From assembly GCF_963678635.1 (NCBI RefSeq), contig NC_087070.1:11010539-11074538 (forward strand): 64,000 nt of DNA. The letters are read 5' to 3'. The position numbers and the translations under genes are program-made. The DNA comes from Symsagittifera roscoffensis. Taxonomy: Eukaryota > Xenacoelomorpha > Acoela > Convolutidae. Position 1 is the stretch's first letter; each line of letters begins with the position of its first letter. This document shows, piece by piece, positions 55,001-64,000 of this stretch. Under the pieces are notes generated by a model that ran no database searches, was not told the origin of the DNA, and saw only the letters and a list, made by a program, of their open reading frames with translations.

Positions 55001-55743
55001 TCTTTGAGACCTCATGAAATGGCTCATGCGATCCAATTTCTATCAGGAAAGGAAAACAAGCTTCTAGTCCGAACTTTTGTGATCGATGCAGTTTTTTTAT
55101 CAAAGAAAATTGATATCAAAAGCTTGAGCACAGAGATTAACTTTTAATTTTGAAAACTTGAAGGTAGACGCAAATTGACAAAAGTTTTTGCTTGATATGT
55201 GGATGAAACTAACTCCCTCAGTTGATAATTTTTGTTCGCACCCGGTGGAACCTGATCTAAACTATATTTTATGATTGGATAAATTAAATGTTTTACCAAT
55301 GTAAAGTATTTAATATTAACCAATCACGATCCATCTAACTAACAACCCACTTATTTGTAAGTGCTGAAGTTACTTGTAATTTCAGCACCAGAGAGATTTG
55401 AATTTAACTTAGAAATTAGTTGGACTCTCCCGAGCACTTCAGCAGCCGCAATAAACCAGTATACCCTAGATCTATTGAGCCTAGCAGAGACTAGTTAAAC
55501 AACCTGAGACTAGATAGTATAAGAGTAAGATTAGGATCGGTATTAGACTAAGAAGTTGCACGAATCTATCCGGCCGAAAATAAGATAGCGTGACGAGCAG
55601 ACGGTGTACCCTATCCGAAATTACTCTATGAGTTATACACCCCAGTCCTAACTCATCTGGTGCGACCATAAGTCTCGAACAAGACCTTACTAGATTAGAA
55701 TTAACCAAAAATAGATTAGAAATTAGACAAAAACATTTACAAA

Positions 55744-55977
55744 ATGTTATACGACAATAATTTAATTGAAATGTCTCTCCGACTCAATAGATCAGAGCCA
55801 ATATTCCGAACCATAACAGAACTACCCGGAATTGGAAGAAGACCTCGAACCAAAGACGACATACGACAAAGTAGAAACTTGCCGTATAGTTATATGATAG
55901 TTCGGCAAAAGCCAGAACAAACTTTTATATTTCGAATACTACTTGCAATGCATTTAGATTTCCATTTGCAAACATAA
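55744..55977 (+). CDS. Small leader ORF (77 codons), uncertain
   Basis: Open from ATG with Arg-rich content (SLRLNRSEPIF, GIGRRPRTKDD, SYMIVRQKPEQTF). I see no family resemblance and no second copy in the window. It may be an upstream ORF in the leader or chance. Confidence 0.25.
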   Translation: MLYDNNLIEMSLRLNRSEPIFRTITELPGIGRRPRTKDDIRQSRNLPYSYMIVRQKPEQTFIFRILLAMHLDFHLQT

Positions 55978-56307
55978 AACCTTGAAGTTACTCTTCAAAA
56001 TCATTACAGGCGCTAAACAAAATTAATATTATACAATAACGATTGATAAAAAGATCTTAGATCGTTTTCCTAAAACTCTGCAGTATTATACAAAACATGT
56101 TTGAAAAATATTTATTGAAAAATAAAAATAAAAATTAGTAGCATGACAATAATTGGTTAGTAATCATAAATCATCCTGTTGTTCCAGCTTCATCACCTAA
56201 AACATAACAGCAATCATCAACTCACTAATATCATTGAAACACTAAATCTTTCCTTTACACACATTTAAAATTTTATTAAAACTTAAATTCACTTAATTTT
56301 AAAACCA

Positions 56308-56393
56308 GATCATCAAGGCTTATCCTTGGATCTTAAATCATTTTCTACTTAATTAAATTTTAAATTTGATCATCAAGGCTTATCCTTGGATCA
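56308..56393 (+). repeat. Twin stem-loops in the Gypsy-B leader
   Basis: GATCATCAAGGCTTATCCTT followed by GGATC occurs at 56308-56332 and again at 56369-56393, with flanking CTTAATT and AAATT(T)TAAA also repeated. Each copy can pair ATCCAAGGA with TCAAGG-type arms to form a hairpin. In a retroelement leader, paired stem-loops could serve packaging or translation; this is inference. Confidence 0.6.
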
Positions 56394-56908
56394 AACAGAA
56401 CAACTTTGTTCTCCCCCACCCACTTAATTAGTGTCTAACGACCTCAAACGTCGATTCACTACCCAACCCTTTCTAAAGACCTAAGACTAATAGAAATTTT
56501 TAAACAAAACTAATCATTCAAATTAGGATAAACAGTGAAGAACTTCGGTTATTCATCCTTCACTTGACCCCCCCTCTTAACAGACCCAGGATAAATCTTA
56601 GACTTAGTAAGTTTAAAATAGTATCTAACGAACTACTCGCGTTCTAATTATACCTGAACCTTGTGGATCGATTTACTATTCTCCAACCCTTGAACACAAT
56701 CACTACCCCTAAGTAAGATTAAGTAAGTTAACACCTTAGCTTATACTAGTCACGAGAAAGTAAAAATCATTCTTCGGAATCGATATACTTTTCTCTCCAA
56801 CCCTGAACAAATAGACCCAGGTTAAGCTAACCAAAAAATCGTAAGAACTAACAGTTTAAGAAAATAGAAACCATTTAACAACCTTTTGCATCCGTCATTC
56901 TAAACCTT

Positions 56909-57376
56909 ATGTCATTTAAAAACCTAGGAAATAAACAAACAATCGTTTTACACAATTGTGAAATAGATAACAAAAAATACGACCTTGTAATCACACCTCA
57001 TACACAAACAGTTGGATACATTCGCACAAAACGACAAACACTAAAGAGGAAAATAATAACTAAACAAAGACAAATAACACGAAAAAGATTTTCAAAAAAT
57101 CGAAACGCATTTTCAGAATCAGAAACCAACAGTTTAGACGAACTTTGCAAACTAAAAGAATCAATAGATAAAAATTGCCCACTTCACGATCAACTATATT
57201 TTTCTGACTCAGAAACAACTTCAAATTCATCACAAAGAGGAAAAAGAAGAATAAAAAAACAGTACAAACACAAACCAGTACATTTATACAATTGGAATCA
57301 ACCAATTCGACACATTAATAATTACATATTAACAGTCATCGAACGGAAAAATGAGTTTAACACACACCCCAGGTGA
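56909..57376 (+). CDS. Gypsy-B ORF1, 155-residue basic protein
   Basis: A small Lys/Arg-rich protein that I do not recognise. Residues 1-40 form a short beta-like part (QTIVLHNCEID, KKYDLVITPHTQ), residues 40-65 are strongly basic (KRKIITKQRQITRKRFSKNR), residues 65-110 are acidic and Ser-rich, residues 110-135 are again basic (RGKRRIKKQYKHKPVHLYNW). The frame overlaps the Gag-Pol start by 26 nt in a different frame. A homologue lies at 45592-45960 in the decayed copy, so it is a family gene. RNA binding or nuclear targeting would suit the charge, but that is inference. Gag-Pol could be reached by reinitiation at the overlapping ATG or by a +1 shift. Confidence 0.8.
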   Translation: MSFKNLGNKQTIVLHNCEIDNKKYDLVITPHTQTVGYIRTKRQTLKRKIITKQRQITRKRFSKNRNAFSESETNSLDELCKLKESIDKNCPLHDQLYFSDSETTSNSSQRGKRRIKKQYKHKPVHLYNWNQPIRHINNYILTVIERKNEFNTHPR

Positions 57377-60300
57377 AGAAACTCCAGATGATGATGAAAT
57401 CTTTCCTTTTATAGTAGATGCAGATACTGATAGAGGACAACACATATTTTGTCAAAATTTACTCGTAAATTTATTCGAACCCGGAATCAGTCCATGTAAA
57501 ACAGAGTTCCCCGATGTAAAAATCAAAAGACAAATCATAGATCACTATCTAAAAGATATATGCAACATAACACAACAGTATGGAATCTACTCTATAGAAT
57601 TCACTTCCCCAAACCATAATAATAGAACATATACTATTCAAACAGACGATCTTGACTTAGAATTTTCAAAAGTTTTTTCAGAATATATAAAAAGCATCCA
57701 ATACCATAACTCACAAAGAGCAAACTCCATTTTCACCAATGAAGTTTTCGCAATAATATATAGTTATATTTCGATATTAGAAAATGAACTCCCATTAACA
57801 AATGTCTCACCGACAGAAACATCTAAACATTTAAGAGTACGACATGAAATCACACTACTCTCTAGTTATTTAAACATCATTAAAGAAAATTTCACGAAAA
57901 ACGACGTTTCACAACATACCAAACACGATTTACAAAAAATTTTGGCATGGTTCATAATAGATTATTTCACACACAATATTGATTTAATTGCACAAGCAAG
58001 AAAAAATTTTAGACCCCAAAATTCGAACGATGATACCGCTATCACAGAACAATCAGATTATGTTTGGGACCCCGAATGGTCTCATCCCGCATTTATAAGC
58101 TTCCCACAATCAATCTCAAGTCAAGCAATAAGTACAATATCTTACATAAGAGATTATGTAAGAGTAATACCATTAACAATTGATGCAACACCATTAAACT
58201 ATAATACATTTTTACCCGATACACAAAATAATAGTTTAAACTCTACAGTCATACACAACGAAAACCTCAATGGAACTAGGAATCTTACTCAACAAGATAT
58301 ACAGACACCATCACACTTCATAAATGAAGAAATTGTACACACAACAACTACACAACAAAGTATTTCACCAATACGCCCGAATTTAACAACACCAAGAAAT
58401 ACAAATCCTTCACAAACACAGGTAACCTTACAATCAACCGTTAAACCTTCGGTTGCTCCAAAATATTCACATATGGATTACCAAACATATAGACCCATGA
58501 CAATACCATCAAAAACACGCAAAACATTCACTAGAAACAACTTTGCAGACCATAATTATAATTATACACATCCGTCAAAAACAAATTATCAACCACAAAG
58601 GAATTTTAATCAATATACAAAACCTCGAAACTGGGATAACCCAACGGCCCAATATAATTCCAAAAATTTTCAACCAAATCCTCCACAGGATCACAGTGAA
58701 AATTACCCATTTTTCCAACAAAATAAAAATAAAAAACAGACATCTTATCAAATGGATTATTTATCCTCAGATGATGATTTCTTACAACCAGATATATTTG
58801 CACCAAATACTCAAGAATATCGTAGACAAGGAATACAGAGAACACGTACAAATCATAGAAATTTTTGTCCACAACCAATAGATGCACAACATCAACAACC
58901 AATTCAACAGCAAAATCTAATTAATACACAATCTTTTCAACCAATTCAACAACAAAATCCAATGACTGCACACTCGTATCAAGCATCACAAATGCAAAAT
59001 GAAATACCACTCCCATATTATCTCCAACAACATGAAATAACAAGAAACCAACTTTCGAATTTTTCTCAAATGCCAAATGCAGCAGAATCATTACAAATGA
59101 CAATGAATCCATACCTTATGGGTGGATCATCAATAACATCAAACAAACCTTTAATGGTTTTCACAGGAACAGACCCTGAATACTCTGTAGAAGATTATTT
59201 AAATGCAGTAACAGCAAATTTGATTTTAAATATTGGACCTGAACCAATTAATACGCCACTACATCAAAACTGGATACATCGACGCACAGCGTTGATACAA
59301 ACAACCTTAGATGGCGCAGCCCAAAAATGGTTTTCAGTACTACCTCTAGAAATAAAATCAAACTGGAAAAGATTTACACAAGAATTTTCAAAAATGTTTG
59401 ACTCCGAAAGAAACAAACAACAACAAAGAGTTTTATGTAATGAAATTCGCAGATTACCAAACGAAACCATCAAGCAAATAGCAGTACGAATCGAAACACT
59501 AGTTCGAAAAGCATATTCATTAAATACACATGACTATAAAAACACAAAGATGACAGAAATCTTAATGATGACCTTAACACCACAATTAAGGAAAATAGCA
59601 ATAAAAAAGAGAGCATCCCATCCTTCTTCAATTCGAGAACCCGATTTAGATTTTCGAAAACTAGTAGACAAATTAGAACAAGCAGAAATCACGATGAAAC
59701 TAGAAGAAACGGAAAATCTGAAATTACAATACGTTAATAGAATTGAAACGACTCCCACTAATATTAATAATATACAGGAATCAGAGACAGACCTCGTTGA
59801 AAAAATCACTGAAATACTCAATATTTACGAAAAGAACCCAAACTTTAAAGGCAAACCATCTTTCAAAAAATGGTGTAATTATTGCCGACGATACGGACAT
59901 AGTATTTCCGAATGTAGACAAAAACAGCAAGATAGTCAAAATAAACCTCAAAAATACAAAGAACCAAATAAATCATTCTATCAATACATGAAAAAAGATC
60001 AAAATCTACCAAACAAAAATGTATACAGCAACAACAGTTCAGGAAAGCCACTTCCGAACAATACAAGTTATACAAGAAATCAATCCCCATATAACTCAAG
60101 TTATAGAGGAAGATCACCAGAACGAAGAAACACGCAAAATTCATCGCAAAATCACTACAATAGACCAAATAGTAGAAATAACTACTCCAGATCAAATTCA
60201 AATACACAACGATTTGTTTCTAGATCTAATTCCCAATCAAGAAATAATTACTATCCAAACAACCAATCACGAAATTCATCATACAATAGGAATAGAAACT

Positions 60301-63300
60301 ACTCCTATAATCGAAATAGAAGTTATTCAAACAACCGAAACCAGAATTACCCGAATAATCGATCAAGGAATAACTCATATAATAGATCGAACTATAACAG
60401 ACCAAACAATAATTACCAAAACAGATCACGAAATAATTCACAAAATCGACACTCAAGTTATAATAATCGTTATAGAAATTATTCCCAATCACCACACCGG
60501 AATAATAATAACTATAATAATTCTAATAATCGCCACAGAAGTAGTACACCTAAACATCAAAGACAAATCAATCAAGTACAATCTAACCCAGAAACAACAT
60601 CAGACCCTCCAGGTATTGATGACACAGTTACTGATACGTTACAACTCAATCAAATAAATTGTACATCATCAGATTCAGAAAGTGATACTGAAAACACTCT
60701 TTCTATCAATATGATAAAAGTCGAAAATGACTATGAATCTGTCATATACGAACAACCCTTTCCATCACACATATATGAAAATCAATCAGAATTTCTCCAA
60801 AATTATTACACTACACCCATAAATTCCACACCAACGACGCAAGAAACAAACGAGATTAACACTACAGATCAAACCAATAAAAATACCAAAACAAAATGCT
60901 TGAATACAAACCACATTTATCAAAATATACAAAAAGAACAACCCAAAGAAAAAATTTGGACAATACCATTTCTCTTAGAAAGCCCAAGAAATAAAGAATT
61001 TCAACCACCAGACCTTGAAATAGATTTTTTAATTGATTCAGGAGCAGAATCAAACATAATAAACATCCCCACATGGAATGAAATAAAAACTTTACACCCA
61101 AAGCTAACACCTCTTGAAACCTCCAGCAAACTAGCAACAGCACAAGGATCAACATTGATAAACTACGGAAAAATCCAATTATTTCTCCTTCCCACCAGAA
61201 CAATGGAACAAATCAAAATTTTAAATAAGCCATTTAAACAAATATTCCATATCACTGACATTAAATATAATATCATTGGAATACCATTTATTTCGAAGTA
61301 CATACCAACAATTAACATACTAAATAGTAAAATATTAATCAAAGATAAATATACAAAAACAAAAGAAACATCCTTAACATTTTTTCAAAGATTAAATAAA
61401 CAACCACCATTCTTTTCAAAATTCTATCCGATATTTAACCAACAAAGAAAACACCTGAAACCACTATCAGGAAACATCTATAATTTTTCAATCAAACAAG
61501 TTCACCAATATGATAAAGAACAAAACAAACAAAAATTTTATATGTCAGATTTTGAATTCAAACCTATTCATAAATTTTTCAAAATCACAATCTCTTCAAT
61601 AAAATATTTAAAAAATTCGAATTCAGATATTATTTCCTTACATGTTTATAACAACACACCTTACCAAGTAACATTACCTTTAGGACTTTTAGGATATTGT
61701 GAAACCAACGCTACAATATCACCAATACACGAAAAAGCCTATCGCGTAAATAATATACTCCAATTACTAGATATTTGCCAATCTACAATTCTTAATGAAG
61801 AATTATCTATAAATAATATAATAAGTAACGAAAACAGAAATACGGATTATTTCACAAAAACTCCATATTTCAAACCTACATTCAACATAAGTAACTACAC
61901 AGAGGACCAACAGAAATTTTTAACAATGTTTAATTTCCAACATTCACAAATAACACAAGACGAATTCGAAAAGTTAGCCAAACAGCTAATTAAATATTCA
62001 TCAGTCTATGCAACATCAAAATTCGATGTTGGCAAAATCAGTTCATCACTACATCTCCCATTAAAACCAGACGCAGTTTTCAAAAAACAGAGAGCAAGTA
62101 AAGTACCAATTCACTTACATGATAAGGTAAACAGATTACTCGATATTTTAGAACAGTACAATATTATATCACCAGTTAATAAAGAAGAACAACCAAAAGG
62201 CAACACATTCATCAACCCCGTTATCATTCTAGCTAAAGGAGAATCATTAAAAATCGTTCTCGACGCTAGATACCTCAATTCACTCATAGATGAATCAAAA
62301 TGCAATTGGCCCATCGAACCAATACAAGTTATTTTAACAAAAATAAATGGCAAATACTTCACAACCGCCGACATGAATAGTGCATACAATCAAATGCCAC
62401 TAGATGAACAATCACGACGTTTAACACAATTTGTTATCGGAAACCAACAATATGAATTCAACCGCTTATTCTATGGAATATCCATAGGACCAGCAGCATT
62501 TTCAGCTTTTATGAGCAAAATTTTTAGACCACTGATACTCAAGAAAAACGCAATCACCTATTTAGACGATGTTTTTATGCAATCACAAACAAAAGACGAA
62601 ATGTTCAAAGTTTTAGAAAAATATCACCAAATACTTCAGAACGAAAATCTGAAGGCCGCCCCCGATAAATCACACTTCTTTTTGACAAAAGTTAAATTCT
62701 TAGGACATAATATAGAAAGAAAAACAATCACTCCATTGAAATCACGCATTGACGCTATTCAAAAACTTCAACCACCAACAAATAAAAAGAAAATCCAAGA
62801 ATTTCTTGGAATGTTAAACTTTTTAAGTAAATATGTTTATAAAATGCAATTATATCTACGACCATTTTATAACATCCTTAGACAACAAAATAATTTTGAA
62901 TGGAACATAGAACATCAAACACGATTCGAAGAAATAAAGAAACTTTTAACTGAACAAATTTCAAACACAATTCCAGACCCTGATCAACCATTTTATGCAA
63001 TGTGCGATGCTTCGAACTTTGGCATCGGTGCAGCACTATTACAATCACATAATGGTACAAATAAAATGAATCTCATATCAGCAAATTCTCGATTATTCAC
63101 TCAAGCAGAGCTACGACTCTCAACTCTAATGAGAGAATGTACAGCCATAATATATACACTGACAGAATATGAATTTCTGATACTTGGATCAAAACATCCC
63201 ACAGTTCTATTCACAGATCATAAACCAATCATCTTTCTTTTTACACAAAAGTCTAATCCAAACCACCGAGTTTACAGATTTCAACTAATTCTAATGAAAT

Positions 63301-64000
63301 TTCCAAACTTACATATAGTTTGGACTGCAGGAAAAAATCTTGCATTACCAGACACCTTAAGTCGAAATACACCACCTGAATTACTTACACGAAAAACAAC
63401 AGTTGAAATACCCAAAAACATAAAATTCTACCTTGCAGAAAACGAAACATCACCCCGATTAGAATGCAAATATGCAGTAAAAACTGATATTGAACAATCA
63501 CAAATAAATAATTTACAACATTTCCCACTTTATTTAGATTGTCAAAATAATCATTATGAAGTTGATCTACTTGGAACATCAACTTTCAAACCAATCCCAT
63601 ATTCCCAATGGATAAAAAATAACACCCAACAAAAACGAACAAAACAACACCCGCCTAAGAAAGACCATTTTCCACTAATTGAAAAAGAGGATTTAACTGA
63701 TAAAATAAATTTATCAGGACCACAAACAAATGATTCAAAATACACAATAAATCAAGTTTTTGACCTCCATGACCCACTTGATACAATACCCTTATCTAAA
63801 TTAGAAATCGAAAACATTTTTCTCCCCCCAACAGAATCAATTACAATTTCAACACTGAAACAATATCAAAACCTTGACCCAGTAATTCGACAACTGAAAT
63901 CATGGCACAAATATAAAACTAAACCTACCAAAGCAGATTCAACCATTCTAGGAAACAAAACACTCCTCCGATACTTTCGCAAATTTAACAATACAACAAT
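57351..64000 (+). CDS. Gypsy-B Gag-Pol polyprotein, at least 2216 codons, 3' end outside window
   Basis: ATG at 57351, no stop to the window end. Layout (residues): 44-212 N-terminal region without known match; 317-594 Pro/Gln/Asn-rich linker; 602-784 capsid-like gag (VFTGTDPEYSVEDYLNAVTA, HRRTALIQTTLDGAAQKWFS); 842-855 CCHC knuckle CNYCRRYGHSISEC, perfect spacing; 887-1073 Asn/Ser/Arg/Tyr-rich low-complexity stretch; aspartic protease FLIDSGAESN with Asp1229; RT with TADMNSAYNQMPL (Asp1674) and TYLDDVFMQ (Asp1739, Asp1740); RNase H MCDASNFGIGAALLQ (Asp1886) and LFTDHKPIIFLF; then the spacer before H2C2. All visible catalytic residues are intact. Gag and Pol lie in one frame, so the Gag:Pol ratio must be set by processing or another means. 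The integrase should follow. Confidence 0.93.
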   Translation, partial: MSLTHTPGEETPDDDEIFPFIVDADTDRGQHIFCQNLLVNLFEPGISPCKTEFPDVKIKRQIIDHYLKDICNITQQYGIYSIEFTSPNHNNRTYTIQTDDLDLEFSKVFSEYIKSIQYHNSQRANSIFTNEVFAIIYSYISILENELPLTNVSPTETSKHLRVRHEITLLSSYLNIIKENFTKNDVSQHTKHDLQKILAWFIIDYFTHNIDLIAQARKNFRPQNSNDDTAITEQSDYVWDPEWSHPAFISFPQSISSQAISTISYIRDYVRVIPLTIDATPLNYNTFLPDTQNNSLNSTVIHNENLNGTRNLTQQDIQTPSHFINEEIVHTTTTQQSISPIRPNLTTPRNTNPSQTQVTLQSTVKPSVAPKYSHMDYQTYRPMTIPSKTRKTFTRNNFADHNYNYTHPSKTNYQPQRNFNQYTKPRNWDNPTAQYNSKNFQPNPPQDHSENYPFFQQNKNKKQTSYQMDYLSSDDDFLQPDIFAPNTQEYRRQGIQRTRTNHRNFCPQPIDAQHQQPIQQQNLINTQSFQPIQQQNPMTAHSYQASQMQNEIPLPYYLQQHEITRNQLSNFSQMPNAAESLQMTMNPYLMGGSSITSNKPLMVFTGTDPEYSVEDYLNAVTANLILNIGPEPINTPLHQNWIHRRTALIQTTLDGAAQKWFSVLPLEIKSNWKRFTQEFSKMFDSERNKQQQRVLCNEIRRLPNETIKQIAVRIETLVRKAYSLNTHDYKNTKMTEILMMTLTPQLRKIAIKKRASHPSSIREPDLDFRKLVDKLEQAEITMKLEETENLKLQYVNRIETTPTNINNIQESETDLVEKITEILNIYEKNPNFKGKPSFKKWCNYCRRYGHSISECRQKQQDSQNKPQKYKEPNKSFYQYMKKDQNLPNKNVYSNNSSGKPLPNNTSYTRNQSPYNSSYRGRSPERRNTQNSSQNHYNRPNSRNNYSRSNSNTQRFVSRSNSQSRNNYYPNNQSRNSSYNRNRNYSYNRNRSYSNNRNQNYPNNRSRNNSYNRSNYNRPNNNYQNRSRNNSQNRHSSYNNRYRNYSQSPHRNNNNYNNSNNRHRSSTPKHQRQINQVQSNPETTSDPPGIDDTVTDTLQLNQINCTSSDSESDTENTLSINMIKVENDYESVIYEQPFPSHIYENQSEFLQNYYTTPINSTPTTQETNEINTTDQTNKNTKTKCLNTNHIYQNIQKEQPKEKIWTIPFLLESPRNKEFQPPDLEIDFLIDSGAESNIINIPTWNEIKTLHPKLTPLETSSKLATAQGSTLINYGKIQLFLLPTRTMEQIKILNKPFKQIFHITDIKYNIIGIPFISKYIPTINILNSKILIKDKYTKTKETSLTFFQRLNKQPPFFSKFYPIFNQQRKHLKPLSGNIYNFSIKQVHQYDKEQNKQKFYMSDFEFKPIHKFFKITISSIKYLKNSNSDIISLHVYNNTPYQVTLPLGLLGYCETNATISPIHEKAYRVNNILQLLDICQSTILNEELSINNIISNENRNTDYFTKTPYFKPTFNISNYTEDQQKFLTMFNFQHSQITQDEFEKLAKQLIKYSSVYATSKFDVGKISSSLHLPLKPDAVFKKQRASKVPIHLHDKVNRLLDILEQYNIISPVNKEEQPKGNTFINPVIILAKGESLKIVLDARYLNSLIDESKCNWPIEPIQVILTKINGKYFTTADMNSAYNQMPLDEQSRRLTQFVIGNQQYEFNRLFYGISIGPAAFSAFMSKIFRPLILKKNAITYLDDVFMQSQTKDEMFKVLEKYHQILQNENLKAAPDKSHFFLTKVKFLGHNIERKTITPLKSRIDAIQKLQPPTNKKKIQEFLGMLNFLSKYVYKMQLYLRPFYNILRQQNNFEWNIEHQTRFEEIKKLLTEQISNTIPDPDQPFYAMCDASNFGIGAALLQSHNGTNKMNLISANSRLFTQAELRLSTLMRECTAIIYTLTEYEFLILGSKHPTVLFTDHKPIIFLFTQKSNPNHRVYRFQLILMKFPNLHIVWTAGKNLALPDTLSRNTPPELLTRKTTVEIPKNIKFYLAENETSPRLECKYAVKTDIEQSQINNLQHFPLYLDCQNNHYEVDLLGTSTFKPIPYSQWIKNNTQQKRTKQHPPKKDHFPLIEKEDLTDKINLSGPQTNDSKYTINQVFDLHDPLDTIPLSKLEIENIFLPPTESITISTLKQYQNLDPVIRQLKSWHKYKTKPTKADSTILGNKTLLRYFRKFNNTT

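Larger units (their letters stand above)
55250..56908 (+). promoter_or_regulatory. Gypsy-B putative 5' LTR and leader
   Basis: An AATAAA signal at 55450 and a CA followed two bases later by TGGTGCGACCATAAG (near 55660) would fit an LTR 3' end and a tRNA primer-binding site, but without the 3' LTR this is a guess. The region 55660-56908 would then be an unusually long leader. The last 60 bases before ORF1 (AACAGTTTAAGAAA...) are conserved in the decayed copy at 45540. Confidence 0.4.
55250..64000 (+). mobile_element. Ty3/Gypsy-like LTR retrotransposon, apparently intact (Gypsy-B), cut by window end
   Basis: A long leader, an overlapping ORF1 and a Gag-Pol frame open to the window end form one element. 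Codons end strongly in A or T and there is not a single stop in 6.65 kb of Gag-Pol, so the copy is young or recently active. The 3' part (integrase and 3' LTR) is outside. The left end is uncertain; base composition changes near 55250. Confidence 0.85.

Noticed and set aside
58606-60495. Minus-strand and second-frame plus-strand frames across Gag (for example 60019-60657)
   Set aside because: Shadows of the long Gag-Pol frame; their Ile/Thr or Tyr/Phe richness mirrors its Asn/Ser/Arg codons.

Overview
The window is animal nuclear DNA, most likely from an invertebrate, and it is AT-rich and dominated by mobile elements. Evidence: spliced exons of a PLAT-domain gene with canonical GT/AG sites, a reprolysin/ADAM-type metalloprotease exon, a eukaryotic tRNA-Arg with internal promoter boxes, BEL/Pao retrotransposons (known only from animals), Ty3/Gypsy-like elements and a decayed Maverick/Polinton. 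There are no operons or ribosome-binding sites. Two 200-base N runs (8357-8556 and 54212-54411) mark scaffold gaps. The species cannot be named from the sequence.

Layout. 1-5515: broken Ty3/Gypsy-like copy on the minus strand (Gypsy-A: gag, protease, RT, RNase H, integrase). 5516-7830: two diverged direct copies of a 900-bp sequence. 8557-10768: minus-strand PLAT exons, with a MITE and a 362-bp fold-back sequence in the intron. 11121-12355: tandem duplication of a CCAATTGGCCGAAA minisatellite. 13850-21184: wrecked plus-strand BEL/Pao element (BEL-1) with an internal 1.27-kb tandem duplication of its protease-RT segment. 20315-30879: the BEL-1 integrase end plus flank, repeated three times in tandem (units of about 3.24, 3.24 and 4.07 kb), each unit carrying MITEs, a perfect 22-bp palindrome and a long polypyrimidine tract. 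31282-32067: near-perfect giant hairpin element. 32600-35490: BEL fragment, long-TIR MITE, fragment of a second Gypsy family and a tRNA-like sequence. 35469-40379: minus-strand BEL/Pao (BEL-2), better preserved, with a 389-codon open integrase frame. 40380-44360: direct repeats, two hAT-type MITEs, GAGCGGTTT minisatellites and a tRNA-Arg(TCG). 45251-47383: metalloprotease exon, 5' fragment of the second Gypsy family (Gypsy-B) and a broken PLAT exon copy. 49750-54211: decayed Maverick/Polinton genes. 55250-64000: an apparently intact Gypsy-B element that runs off the window.

Gypsy-B is the most striking object. A 155-codon first ORF overlaps, by 26 nt in another frame, a Gag-Pol frame open for at least 2216 codons with no stop between Gag and Pol. 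Gag-Pol holds an N-terminal region I do not recognise, a Gln/Asn-rich linker, a capsid-like domain, one CCHC knuckle, a long Asn/Ser/Arg/Tyr-rich disordered stretch, an aspartic protease, RT and RNase H; the integrase lies beyond the window. Two diverged fragments of the same family lie nearby. Host genes are represented only by scattered exons.
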